DNA from: Rhizomicrobium palustre
GTDB lineage: Bacteria > Pseudomonadota > Alphaproteobacteria > Micropepsales > Micropepsaceae
DNA: 64,000 bases
Assembly: GCF_011761565.1 (NCBI RefSeq)
Contig: NZ_JAASRM010000001.1
Span: 1,922,139 to 1,986,138, forward strand
Direction: 5' to 3'
Part shown: in pieces, positions 51,903-61,153 of the stretch
Layout of the letters: each line of letters begins with the position of its first letter
Position numbering within the stretch: the stretch's first letter is position 1
The notes under the pieces: generated by a model
Told to the model about the DNA's origin: nothing
What the model saw: only the letters and a program-made list of their open reading frames with translations
The model's database searches: none
Program-made: the position numbers and the translations under genes

Positions 51903-51980
51903 GACGTTCTCCTGCCCGTCTTCGTTAGATGCCGGCTAACACGCGGCAATCTGCGCGACTGGCGCACACATCTTAACCAA

Positions 51981-53504
51981 TCAAACTGCGGCTTGTCTTG
52001 TTGTTTCTGGTTCAGCAACGGATTTGTGTTGGTCCCTGTCGCCGAGGTCGATGGCGATGCCGCTCGCCGCGCTGTAGAGCGCTGCATATTGGGTGGCGCT
52101 GGCATCCCAACTGAAGTCTTGCGCCATCGCTTGCAGTTGCAGCCGCCGCCATGTCAGCGGCTCACGATAAAGTGTGAGAGCCCGTGTGATCGCCGCTTTC
52201 AGATCGTCGACAGCAATCTTGTCGAATACAAACCCCGTCGCGCTGCGGTCAGCAATGCTTGCCGCAGATGCGTCGACCACGGTGTCGGCAAGACCGCCCG
52301 TGCGGCGGACGATGGGCAAGGTGCCGTATTTCAAGGCGTAAAGCTGGGTCAGGCCGCAAGGCTCGAAACGCGCGGGGGCCAAGAGGATATCGGCGGCGGC
52401 TTGCAGGCGGTGCGCCATGGCTTCGTCATAGCCGATCACCGTCGCGCAGCGATGGCTATAGAGCTCGCGCGCCTGATCGAAGCCGGCTTCCATCTTGGGA
52501 TCGCCTTCGCCGACGGAGACGAACTGCGTATCCTGGTTACAGAGCCAGGGCAGCGCCTCCAGGATCACGTCGGCCATCTTCTGGTGGGTGATGCGGCTGA
52601 CAAAGCCGATCAGCGGCACATCGGGGCGCAGCGGCAGGCCAAGTTCCTCCTGCAAGGCGGCTTTGCAGGCCCGTTTACCGGAGATATCGCTCGCATGGAA
52701 ATGATGCGGCAGCGCCGGATCGCTCGCGGGATTCCAGAGTGCGTCGTCTATCCCGTTGAGGATGCCGCTGAAATCGGCGCCACGCAGCTTTAAGACCCCT
52801 TCCATGCCACAGCCGAATTCGGGAGTGAGGATTTCGCGGGCGTAGGTCGGGCTGACGGTGGTCACCCGGTCGGCATAGCGAATCCCCGCCTTAAGGAAAG
52901 AAATCTGATTGTAGAACTCGATCCCGCCCGGCTGGAAATAGGCGCGCGGAAGGCGGAGCTTACTCAGCCATTCTGGAGAGAAATTGCCCTGGAAGGCCAT
53001 GTTGTGCGTTGTAAAGATAGTCGCCGGACGTTCGGCCTCTTCGAGGGACAAATAAAAGGGCACCAAACCGGCATGCCAATCGTTGGCATGAACGATATCT
53101 GGCCGCCAGGATATGCCCAGGCGGTTCATTGCGAGGGCGGCGCTGACGTGAGCGAGATAAGCAAAGCGAAGAGGGTTATCCGGCCATTCCGCGCCGGCTT
53201 CGTCCTGATAGAGCCCGCCCGGGCGGCGGAAAAGGCTGTGGCTGTCGATCAGATAGACCGGCAGATCGCTGCCAGGAAACTTGCCTTCGACCAAGGTGGC
53301 ATCGGCAATGCCGAGCAGCGGCGGGATTTTGGCAATGATGCGGGGTTTCTCGATGCGCATGAAAGCGCTCGGATAAGCGGGCATGACCAGACGGACATCG
53401 AGGCCGAGACGCCGCAAAGCCAGGGGCAGCGCACCCGACACGTCCGCCAGCCCTCCGGTCTTGGCGAGGGGGTAAGCTTCCGCCGTGGCAAACAGAACCC
53501 GCAT
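51981..53504 (-). CDS. glgA: Glycogen synthase GlgA (ADP-glucose type)
   Basis: This 507-residue GT5 protein begins MRVLFATAEAYPLAKTGGLADV, which contains the KTGGL ADP-glucose-binding motif. HANDWHAGL and TTHNMAFQG are GT5 core motifs, and the C-terminal half has RFEPCGLTQLYALKYGTLPIVRRTGGL. It extends glycogen chains from ADP-glucose. It is divergent from glgB across about 190 bp that must hold both promoters. The C-terminus carries about 20 residues beyond the usual family end. Confidence 0.95.
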   Translation of the reverse strand: MRVLFATAEAYPLAKTGGLADVSGALPLALRRLGLDVRLVMPAYPSAFMRIEKPRIIAKIPPLLGIADATLVEGKFPGSDLPVYLIDSHSLFRRPGGLYQDEAGAEWPDNPLRFAYLAHVSAALAMNRLGISWRPDIVHANDWHAGLVPFYLSLEEAERPATIFTTHNMAFQGNFSPEWLSKLRLPRAYFQPGGIEFYNQISFLKAGIRYADRVTTVSPTYAREILTPEFGCGMEGVLKLRGADFSGILNGIDDALWNPASDPALPHHFHASDISGKRACKAALQEELGLPLRPDVPLIGFVSRITHQKMADVILEALPWLCNQDTQFVSVGEGDPKMEAGFDQARELYSHRCATVIGYDEAMAHRLQAAADILLAPARFEPCGLTQLYALKYGTLPIVRRTGGLADTVVDASAASIADRSATGFVFDKIAVDDLKAAITRALTLYREPLTWRRLQLQAMAQDFSWDASATQYAALYSAASGIAIDLGDRDQHKSVAEPETTRQAAV

Positions 53505-53696
53505 ATGGTCCTCTCGCGGAGACCTAGCATCGAAAATAATCGAATACGTCGGCCCGCTGTATTAGTCGGAAACTATAAAACCCTATTCTGGTAAAACTCT
53601 TATTACTGGAGCGAATCAAAAATGACACTCAGACCATCGTGACTGCAAATTTCATCTTCGTAAGATCAATGCACCTCCAAAAGGTCGGATAAAGCA

Positions 53697-55907
53697 ATGC
53701 CGGAATCAGCAAAGCGTAGTGCCCCAGTGATGAACGTGCCGCGTGACGAGCGTATGCAAAGTATCGTCGGGGGCGATGATCACGATCCTTTTTCCTATCT
53801 GGGCCTGCATCACGATCCGGCCTCTGGCAGCTATGTGGTGCGGGTTTACCGCCCCGGCGCGGACCAGATCGCGGTACTGAACCGCTCCAGCGGTGCCGAA
53901 ATTGCCAAGCTTTCCAAGGTACATGACGCGGGTCTCTTCGCAGGCACCATTGGCAAGGAGGGCGTTGATTACCGTCTCTCCGTTGATGGACGAGTGGAAG
54001 AAGACCCCTATCGTTTCGGGACCATTCTGGGCGATCTCGAGCGCTATCTGCATGCTGAGGGTAATTATTTGCGCGCCTACGAGAAAATGGGTGCGCACCC
54101 CACCGTTATGGATGGTGTCGAGGGCACCAGCTTCGCGGTTTGGGCGCCGAGCGCGCGCCGTGTCAGTGTCGTTGGTGACTTCAATCATTGGGATGGCCGT
54201 CGCCATGTCATGCGCCTGCATCCCGGTGCCGGCATCTGGGAAATTTTCATTCCGGAGGTGGGCGCGGGTGCGCGCTACAAATTTGAGATCAAGACGCAGG
54301 ACGGCGCCGTTCTTTTGAAGGCCGATCCCTTCGCATTCCAGGCCGAGCTGCCGCCGAAGACGGCCTCGGTCGTCTCCGCCGATGCGAAGATTGGCGCGGT
54401 GCGCGAAGCCACGGGCAAGGGCCCGTCCTCAGACCGGCACGCGCCGATTTCGATCTATGAAGTGCATCTCGGCTCCTGGCGGCGAATCCCTGAAGAGGGC
54501 AATCGGGCGCTTAGCTATCGTGAACTCGCCGATACGCTCGTGCCCTATGTGAAAGAGATGGGCTTTACCCATATCGAAATGATGCCGATCAACGAGCATC
54601 CCTTTGGCGGCTCCTGGGGCTATCAGCCCACAGCACTTTTCGCGCCGACCAGCCGCTATGGCTCACCGGAAGATTTTCGCCATTTCGTGCGGGCCTGCCA
54701 TGAGGCGGGCATTGGCGTGATCCTGGACTGGGCGGCGGGGCATTTCCCCTCCGATGCCCATGGCTTGCATCTTTTCGATGGCTCATATCTCTACGAGCAT
54801 TCCGATCCGCGCGAAGGCTTCCACCCCGATTGGAACAGCTACATCTATAATTTCGGCCGTAACGAGGTGAAGGGCTTCCTGCATTCCAATGCGCTGTTCT
54901 GGCTGGACCGCTATGGCATCGATGGGCTGCGCGTGGATGCGGTCGCTTCGATGCTCTATCGCAATTACAGCCGCAAGGATGGCGAATGGGTGCCGAACAA
55001 ATTCGGCGGCATCGAGAATCTGGAAGCTATCGACTTTTTGCGCCGTATGAATGAGCTCGTTTATGCCGAGCATGGCGACACGGCCACCATCGCAGAGGAA
55101 TCCACCTCTTGGCCGATGGTCTCGCGGCCGGTCTATCTCGGCGGGCTCGGCTTTGGCTATAAATGGAACATGGGCTGGATGCACGACACGCTGCAGTACA
55201 TGTCCAAAGAGCCGGTCTTCCGCAAATACCACCACAATGATCTGACCTTCGGTCTGATATATGCCTTCAGCGAGAATTTCATCCTGCCCCTCAGCCATGA
55301 CGAGGTGGTACATGGCAAGGGTTCGCTGATCTGCAAGATGCCCGGCGATCTCTGGCAGAAGTTCGCCAACCTGCGCGCCTATTACACCTTCATGTATACG
55401 ATGCCAGGCAAGAAGCTGCTCTTCATGGGGGCGGATATCGGCCAGTGGAACGAATGGAACCATGACGCGAGTCTGGATTGGCATTTGCTCGAACATAAGG
55501 AACATGCCGGGCTGAACCTTGCCCTGAAGGATCTCAACTGGCTCTATCGCAATCGCACGGCGCTCCATCAGAAGGATTGCGAGCCGGAAGGGTTCTCCTG
55601 GATCGATTGCAACGATACTGAGGCCAGCGTGATTTCCTATATTCGTCGCGGCAATGATCCTGACGACTTTGTAGTGGTCGTGTGCAACTTCACACCGGTG
55701 GTGCGCGAGAAATACCGCGTCGGCGTGCCGAAAGCGGGCAGCTATTACGAGGCCTTCAATTCGGATTCCGAATATTATGGCGGTAGCAATGTCGGCAACG
55801 GTGCGAATTTGAAAACGACAGGTCAAGCGGTTCACGCTCAGCCCGACAGCCTTTGCCTGACGCTTCCGCCGCTTGGCGCGATTGTCCTGGTGCCGGAGGG
55901 CCGCTGA
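53697..55907 (+). CDS. glgB: 1,4-alpha-glucan branching enzyme GlgB
   Basis: This 736-residue GH13 protein has an N1 domain and a CBM48 (about residues 120-220, [20 protein letters not shown]), followed by the catalytic barrel. Catalytic motifs are [12 protein letters not shown] (Asp nucleophile), [10 protein letters not shown] (Glu acid) and [13 protein letters not shown]. It forms alpha-1,6 branches in glycogen. The glgX GTG start lies 2 bp after its stop, so they are translationally linked. Confidence 0.96.
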   Translation: MPESAKRSAPVMNVPRDERMQSIVGGDDHDPFSYLGLHHDPASGSYVVRVYRPGADQIAVLNRSSGAEIAKLSKVHDAGLFAGTIGKEGVDYRLSVDGRVEEDPYRFGTILGDLERYLHAEGNYLRAYEKMGAHPTVMDGVEGTSFAVWAPSARRVSVVGDFNHWDGRRHVMRLHPGAGIWEIFIPEVGAGARYKFEIKTQDGAVLLKADPFAFQAELPPKTASVVSADAKIGAVREATGKGPSSDRHAPISIYEVHLGSWRRIPEEGNRALSYRELADTLVPYVKEMGFTHIEMMPINEHPFGGSWGYQPTALFAPTSRYGSPEDFRHFVRACHEAGIGVILDWAAGHFPSDAHGLHLFDGSYLYEHSDPREGFHPDWNSYIYNFGRNEVKGFLHSNALFWLDRYGIDGLRVDAVASMLYRNYSRKDGEWVPNKFGGIENLEAIDFLRRMNELVYAEHGDTATIAEESTSWPMVSRPVYLGGLGFGYKWNMGWMHDTLQYMSKEPVFRKYHHNDLTFGLIYAFSENFILPLSHDEVVHGKGSLICKMPGDLWQKFANLRAYYTFMYTMPGKKLLFMGADIGQWNEWNHDASLDWHLLEHKEHAGLNLALKDLNWLYRNRTALHQKDCEPEGFSWIDCNDTEASVISYIRRGNDPDDFVVVVCNFTPVVREKYRVGVPKAGSYYEAFNSDSEYYGGSNVGNGANLKTTGQAVHAQPDSLCLTLPPLGAIVLVPEGR

Positions 55908-55909
55908 AC

Positions 55910-58012
55910 GTGACCACGGGCTTGCGGCTCAAACAGGGCCGTCCTTATCCCCTCGGCGCCCATTTCGACGGCGAGGGGGTGAATTTTGCGATCTTCTCCG
56001 CCCATGCGGAAAAGGTGGAACTCTGCCTGTTTGATGAGGCTGGGCATGAACGCGCCCGTGTCGCCTTGCCGGAAAAGAATGAGGATGTCTGGTTCGGTTA
56101 TCTGCCTGTGGCCCGACCAGGGCTGCTTTATGGCTATCGCGTCTATGGGCCTTACGATCCATTGGGTGGGCATCGCTTCAATCCCAACAAGCTTCTTATC
56201 GATCCATACGCGCGGCTGTTGACGGGACCGATCGAATATAGCCCCCTGCAGCGCGGCTACCGCCAGGACGATCCGAGAGTGGATCTTTCTTTCGATACAC
56301 GCGATTCCGCACCAGTGGTGCCCAAATGCATTGTCACTGCGCCGCTCGATGGTTTGATTGAAACGGCGATGCACACGCCGCGTTCGCACAGCGTGATCTA
56401 TGAGTTGCATCTGCGCGGCTTCACCAAGCAGCACCCGGATGTTGACCCCGCGCTGCGTGGAACTTGCGCCGGCCTCTCTTCACCCGAGGTGGTGCGCTAC
56501 ATCCGCGATCTCGGCATTACGGCTGTCGAGCTGTTGCCCATTCACCCCTTCACCACCACTTCGGTGCTTGCCGCTGAGGGGTTGAGCGAATATTGGGGCT
56601 ATAACTCGGTCAACTTCTTCGCCGCTGAGCCACGCTATCTCTCCAAGCCCGATATCTCCGAGTTCCGCCGCATGGTGCGCGCCTTCCATGATTCCGGGAT
56701 CGAGGTGATACTGGATGTGGTTTTCAACCATTCCGGTGAAGGCAACGAGCTTGGCCCGACGCTTTCCTTCCGTGGCATCGACAACGCCAGCTATTACTGC
56801 CTTGCCGAAAACAAGAGCCGCTATCGTGATGTGACCGGCTGCGGCAATACCCTCAACCTCGATCATCCGCGCGTTCTGCAGATGGTGATGGATTCCCTGC
56901 GTTATTGGGTCGAAGTCATGGGGGTTGATGGTTTCCGCTTCGATCTCGCAGTTACCTTGGCGCGGCGCGAAGGAGAGTTCGATCCCACGGCTGCGCTCTT
57001 TGCCTGCATCGCGCAAGATCCGGTGCTGGTGAAAACCAAGATGATCGCCGAACCATGGGATCTTGGCCCAGGTGGTTATCGCCTTGGCGGCTTTCCCACG
57101 CGCTGGGTGGAATGGAATGACCGCTTCCGCAATGACATCCGCCGCTTCTGGCGCGGAGACGCGCGGGTGGGTGATCTGGCACAACGTCTCGCTGGTTCCA
57201 GCGACGTCTTTCCGGAGCGGCTGCCGACAGCGGGGGTGAATTTTATCACCGCGCATGACGGCTTCACGCTGGAAGATCTGGTTTCCTATAACTTCAAGCA
57301 CAATGATGCCAATGGCGAAAACAATCGCGATGGCACGGGCGAGAACTTCTCCTGGAATTGCGGCATAGAAGGGGTGACCGAAGATCTCGCGGTGCTCAAG
57401 CTGCGTGAACGCCAGAAGCGCAATCTTTTGGCTAGCCTTCTTCTCTCGCAAGGCATCCCCATGCTGGTCGCTGGTGATGAATTTGGCCGGACCCAAAAAG
57501 GCAACAACAACGCTTATTGCCAGGACAATGAGATTGGTTGGGTGGATTGGAACGCGCTCTCCAAGAACCGCGATCTCGTCGCCTTTGTCCGCAAGCTGAT
57601 CAAGCTTCGGGCCGATCATCCGGTGTTCCGCCGCTCCGCCTTTTTCCTCGGCGATCCCGCGGAAGGAAGTTATGTCAAGGATATCGTCTGGTTGGCGCCA
57701 GATGGCGAAGAGATGGGCGAAGCCGATTGGCAAGCCATGCATATGCGCGCGCTGGGCGTTCGCTATGCGGCCACCGCTGAAATGGACCTTGAAACCTATT
57801 CCCGGCGGCTCGATCCACATTCCTTCCTTTTGCTTGTGAATGGGGGAGAAGAGCCGGTCGAATTCGTGCTGCCTGATGTGCCGTTCGATTCCCGCTGGCA
57901 TTGGATCGTCGACACCGGTGCGCCGGATGGCGAGGCTTCGGGCCGTTTTGCCGCTCAAACGAGATTTCACCTCGCAGCCCATAGCTTGGCGCTGTTCGAG
58001 GGTGATGTGTAA
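55910..58012 (+). CDS. glgX: Glycogen debranching enzyme GlgX
   Basis: This 700-residue isoamylase-type GH13 starts at GTG 55910 after GGAGGG (55895-55900). The frame extends upstream into glgB, but that extension reads as an out-of-frame glgB tail. A CBM48 (GEGVNFAIFSAHAEKVELCLFD) and a barrel with GVDGFRFDLAVTL (nucleophile), KMIAEPWDLG (acid) and FITAHDGFTLEDLVSYN follow. It removes side chains from phosphorylase-limit glycogen. malQ follows after 12 bp. Confidence 0.95.
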   Translation: MTTGLRLKQGRPYPLGAHFDGEGVNFAIFSAHAEKVELCLFDEAGHERARVALPEKNEDVWFGYLPVARPGLLYGYRVYGPYDPLGGHRFNPNKLLIDPYARLLTGPIEYSPLQRGYRQDDPRVDLSFDTRDSAPVVPKCIVTAPLDGLIETAMHTPRSHSVIYELHLRGFTKQHPDVDPALRGTCAGLSSPEVVRYIRDLGITAVELLPIHPFTTTSVLAAEGLSEYWGYNSVNFFAAEPRYLSKPDISEFRRMVRAFHDSGIEVILDVVFNHSGEGNELGPTLSFRGIDNASYYCLAENKSRYRDVTGCGNTLNLDHPRVLQMVMDSLRYWVEVMGVDGFRFDLAVTLARREGEFDPTAALFACIAQDPVLVKTKMIAEPWDLGPGGYRLGGFPTRWVEWNDRFRNDIRRFWRGDARVGDLAQRLAGSSDVFPERLPTAGVNFITAHDGFTLEDLVSYNFKHNDANGENNRDGTGENFSWNCGIEGVTEDLAVLKLRERQKRNLLASLLLSQGIPMLVAGDEFGRTQKGNNNAYCQDNEIGWVDWNALSKNRDLVAFVRKLIKLRADHPVFRRSAFFLGDPAEGSYVKDIVWLAPDGEEMGEADWQAMHMRALGVRYAATAEMDLETYSRRLDPHSFLLLVNGGEEPVEFVLPDVPFDSRWHWIVDTGAPDGEASGRFAAQTRFHLAAHSLALFEGDV

Positions 58013-58024
58013 CCAGGATAGTTC

Positions 58025-60184
58025 ATGGACGCGAAAGAAGTTCTCCTGAAACTCGCCGCCGAGGCCGGCATCGAGGATCATTACTGGGATATGCATGGTG
58101 AGCGTCACGACACGACGCTTGAGACCATTCGCGGCCTGTTGAAGGCTTTCCACATTCCGGCCGAAACCGATGAAGAAGCTCTCGCGAGCCTGAACGCGTT
58201 CTGGCGCGAGCCCTGGATGCGTCTTCTGCCGCCTGTGCTGGTGCTGCAAGAAGGGGCGCCAGCTCTTATTCCCTTGCGCGCATGGGAAGAAGATGGGCAG
58301 AAGAGCATCAATTGGCAGCTCGTGCTGGAAGATGGCGAACCTTCTGGCGGTGTTGCGCGATTGGGCGATCTTCCCCATGACGATATCGCCTATTTCGATG
58401 GCAAGCGCGTTTTCCAGCATCGCTTGAAGCTCGACGCATTGCCCCCCGGTTATCACCGCTTTTCTGCAGATGGCTTCACCACACGGCTGATCGTGGCGCC
58501 TGCGCGCTGCTATCTGCCGGAAAAACTTAAGACCCAGCGCGTCTGGGGACTGATGCTGCAGCTCTACTCTCTCAAGTCCAAAGCCGATTGGGGTGTGGGC
58601 GATTTCGCCGATTTGAAAAAGCTCAGCGATACGGTGGCGGAGGCTGGTGGGGATGCCATTGGTCTTAACCCGCTACACACGCTGTTTCTCAATACGCCGG
58701 AAAACGCCAGTCCTTATTCCCCGGCGAGCCGTCTCTTTCGCAATCCGCTCTATCTCGCCATTCCCGAGATGGCGGATTTTGCCGAATGCGAGCCTGCGCA
58801 AACCCGCGCTGCGTCTGCCGATTATCGTGCAGCCTTGGAAAAGTCGCTTCATGAAGAGTTGGTGGACTACAAAACCGTCGCGGCACTGAAGCTGCCGGTG
58901 TTGGAGCTTCTCTATCAGAGCTTCGTCTCTCAGCATCTCGAAAAGAATGATGCGCGCGCCCAAGCCTTTAACGCCTATATCCGTGACAAGGGCCGCGATC
59001 TTGAGGGGCTGTGCACCTTCCAGGTGTTGGTCGAAAAACTCGGCACCCAGAACTGGCTGGAGTGGCCGCAGGAATTGCGTGATCGTGATGAGCCTGCCCT
59101 AACAGCCTTCCGAAGCGAGGCTTCCGCGCGCATCGGCTTCTACCAGTACCTGCAATGGCAATCCGAATTGCAGTTCGCCGAAGCCGCCAACCATGCGCGC
59201 GAGCAGGGCATGGCGGTGGGTCTTTATAACGACCTCGCCGTCAGCGTCGATGCCAGCAGTGCCGACCATTGGAATAACCAAGCCCTCTTTGCCACTGGTG
59301 CGCGCGTGGGTGCGCCGCCCGATCCCTTTAATGAGAAAGGGCAGGATTGGGGCGTGGTCCCGCTCAATCCCTTGCGCTTGCGCGAGACGGGCTACGACTA
59401 TTTCACCGCGCTGCTGCGCTCCAACATGCGCCATGCAGGGGCCTTGCGCATCGATCATGTGATGGGGCTGACGCGGCTTTACATTGTGCCGCCGGGCGGC
59501 AAGCCTTCCGATGGTGCTTATGTGCGCTATCCTTTGACGGACCTGCTTGCGATCACCGCGCTCGAAAGCCAGCGCAACAAATGCCTCGTCATTGGCGAGG
59601 ATCTCGGCACGGTTCCGGCGGGTTTCCGCGAGCGCCTGCAGGAAAGCGCGATCCTCTCCAGCCGTGTGCTTTACTTCGAGCGGTCACATGACACGTTTAA
59701 AGAACCTGCTGAATATCCCGGCCTTGCGGCGGTGTCGGTCTCAACCCACGATCTTGCCACTCTGTCGGGCTTCTGGGTGGGAGACGATCTCGCGGCCAAG
59801 GATCGCCTGGGTCTTTTCAAGGATGCGAAGGAACAGGATTTCGCGACCAAGATTCGCGCTGGGGATAAGGAGCAGCTTCTGGCGGCCCTCGCCAAACACA
59901 AGCTTTTGCCGAAGAGTGTTGATCCGGAAGCGGCATCCGATTTTGCGTGGTCGCCCGAGCTGACCTCAGCGGTGCACCGCTATATGGCCTCTGCGCCGTC
60001 GGCCCTTTTCATGGTGCAGATGGATGATTTCCTGGGGCAGGTGCATCAGGCCAATCTGCCGGGTTCGATCACGGAATATCCCAATTGGCGACGGAGGCTG
60101 GAACGGCCCTTGGAGGAGCTTTTGGCAGAGCCTGACCTCAAAGCGGCTATGGCGGCGATCACCAAAGCGCGCCAGCCGTTATAG
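58025..60184 (+). CDS. malQ: 4-alpha-glucanotransferase MalQ (GH77)
   Basis: This 719-residue GH77 protein has family motifs LYSLKSKADWGVGDFADL, LRIDHVMGLTRLYIVPPG (nucleophile region), CLVIGEDLGTVP (acid) and VSTHDLATLSGFW. The N-terminal extension of about 170 residues is of the bacterial long type. It disproportionates maltodextrins left by GlgX and GlgP. It is the third gene of the glgB-glgX-malQ operon. Confidence 0.95.
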   Translation: MDAKEVLLKLAAEAGIEDHYWDMHGERHDTTLETIRGLLKAFHIPAETDEEALASLNAFWREPWMRLLPPVLVLQEGAPALIPLRAWEEDGQKSINWQLVLEDGEPSGGVARLGDLPHDDIAYFDGKRVFQHRLKLDALPPGYHRFSADGFTTRLIVAPARCYLPEKLKTQRVWGLMLQLYSLKSKADWGVGDFADLKKLSDTVAEAGGDAIGLNPLHTLFLNTPENASPYSPASRLFRNPLYLAIPEMADFAECEPAQTRAASADYRAALEKSLHEELVDYKTVAALKLPVLELLYQSFVSQHLEKNDARAQAFNAYIRDKGRDLEGLCTFQVLVEKLGTQNWLEWPQELRDRDEPALTAFRSEASARIGFYQYLQWQSELQFAEAANHAREQGMAVGLYNDLAVSVDASSADHWNNQALFATGARVGAPPDPFNEKGQDWGVVPLNPLRLRETGYDYFTALLRSNMRHAGALRIDHVMGLTRLYIVPPGGKPSDGAYVRYPLTDLLAITALESQRNKCLVIGEDLGTVPAGFRERLQESAILSSRVLYFERSHDTFKEPAEYPGLAAVSVSTHDLATLSGFWVGDDLAAKDRLGLFKDAKEQDFATKIRAGDKEQLLAALAKHKLLPKSVDPEAASDFAWSPELTSAVHRYMASAPSALFMVQMDDFLGQVHQANLPGSITEYPNWRRRLERPLEELLAEPDLKAAMAAITKARQPL

Positions 60185-60200
60185 CGCCGCGTTGCGGCGC
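60184..60200 (+). other. Short intercistronic hairpin after malQ
   Basis: GCGCCGC-GTT-GCGGCGC is a perfect 7-bp stem with a 3-nt loop at the malQ stop. There is no T-run, so termination is doubtful. Confidence 0.45.
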
Positions 60201-60246
60201 AGTAGACAAAGGCCTACCGTCACCAAGCTTTTAAGGATGCGTCGCC

Positions 60247-60690
60247 ATGGAAGGGCTTCATCGGATCGTCGCGGGCCACAGCTTCTTCGCCGGCATGGCG
60301 GAGGAGCACATCAATGTGCTCACCGGCTGCGCCAAGAATGTCCGCTTCGAGCCGGAGGAGTATCTCTTTCACGAAGGCGACACCGCAGATCAGCTTTACC
60401 TCCTGCGGGCGGGTACAGTGGCGCTGGAGGTGAACAAGCCCGGCGCATCAATCACGATTCAGACCGTGGGTGAGGGCGAGATCGTCGGTGCTTCCTGGCT
60501 GGTGCCGCCCTATCGCCGCGGTCTATCGGCTCGGGCTGTGGATCTCACGCGTGCGCTTGCCTTCGATGCGGCTTGCCTGCGCGGTAAATGCGAGGCCGAT
60601 CACGACCTCGGCTATGAAATGATGAAGCGCTTTCTGCCGATCCTGATTCAGCGCCTGCGCGCGGCACGGCGGCAAATTCTGGAAGGCTAG
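60247..60690 (+). CDS. Cyclic nucleotide-binding domain protein (no DNA-binding domain)
   Basis: This 147-residue single CNB domain (CRP-like beta-roll) has FEPEEYLFHEGDTADQLYLLRAGTVAL (beta 2-4 and hinge) and VGEGEIVGASWLVPP (in the phosphate-binding-cassette position). The usual Arg-Ser/Thr of the cAMP pocket is not obvious; the segment reads PPYRRGLSARA. The helix-turn-helix of CRP/FNR regulators is absent. It lies 62 bp after malQ and could sense a nucleotide or small ligand and act by protein contact, possibly on glycogen metabolism, which is inference. It overlaps the convergent DUF2934 gene by 4 bp. Confidence 0.8.
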   Translation: MEGLHRIVAGHSFFAGMAEEHINVLTGCAKNVRFEPEEYLFHEGDTADQLYLLRAGTVALEVNKPGASITIQTVGEGEIVGASWLVPPYRRGLSARAVDLTRALAFDAACLRGKCEADHDLGYEMMKRFLPILIQRLRAARRQILEG

Positions 60691-61022
60691 GCGTTCTTCT
60701 CGCCTTTGGGTTTGGCTGCCTTTTTCGTTTTGGGGGCGGTAGTCTTTGCGGCCGTTTTCTTCGCGGCCGTCTTGCCGGGCTTTTTCGGCGCAACCTCTTT
60801 TGCGGTTTCCGCAGCGGCGAGTGCGACTGGCTCTTTGGCGGCGGGCTTCGCCACTTTGGTGGCTGCCTTTTTCACAGGCGTAACGCTCAGGATCTCGGCT
60901 TCGGCCTGTGCCCAATGTTCGTGCTCTTTGCCATGCGGGCGGCCATCAGCCTCCCACAGATAATAGGCCTTCAGGGCGATTGCCTGACGGATGTCATCTG
61001 AAATCGGTGCCTTCGCTTTCAT
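60687..61022 (-). CDS. DUF2934 protein with histone H1-like Lys/Ala-rich tail
   Basis: This 111-residue protein starts at ATG 61022 with GGAGGTAGAG upstream; the longer open frame to 61229 runs into the terminator of the next gene. Residues 1-45 are DUF2934 (SDDIRQAIALKAYYLWEADG and HGKEHEHWAQAEAE). Residues about 50-111 are a low-complexity KKAA/PKK/TAAKK tail like the C-terminus of bacterial histone H1-like proteins. The tail suggests nucleic-acid binding. No function is known for the head domain. Confidence 0.75.
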   Translation of the reverse strand: MKAKAPISDDIRQAIALKAYYLWEADGRPHGKEHEHWAQAEAEILSVTPVKKAATKVAKPAAKEPVALAAAETAKEVAPKKPGKTAAKKTAAKTTAPKTKKAAKPKGEKNA

Positions 61023-61101
61023 CTCTACCTCCGAAGCACAACTAGTACGGCAGTCTTCAGAAAAACCGAAAACAATTTTTTCCGCAGCGATGGTGCAAAA
61101 G

Positions 61102-61131
61102 AAAACGCCGGCCCCGAAGGACCGGCGTTGC
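61102..61131 (-). terminator. Intrinsic terminator of the Nfn-like gene (minus strand)
   Basis: Read on the minus strand, AACGCCGGTCC-TTCG-GGGCCGGCGTT is a stable stem followed by TTCTTTTG, 23 bp after the stop. Confidence 0.8.
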
Positions 61132-61153
61132 AAGTTCAGATGTGGAGGGTTTC

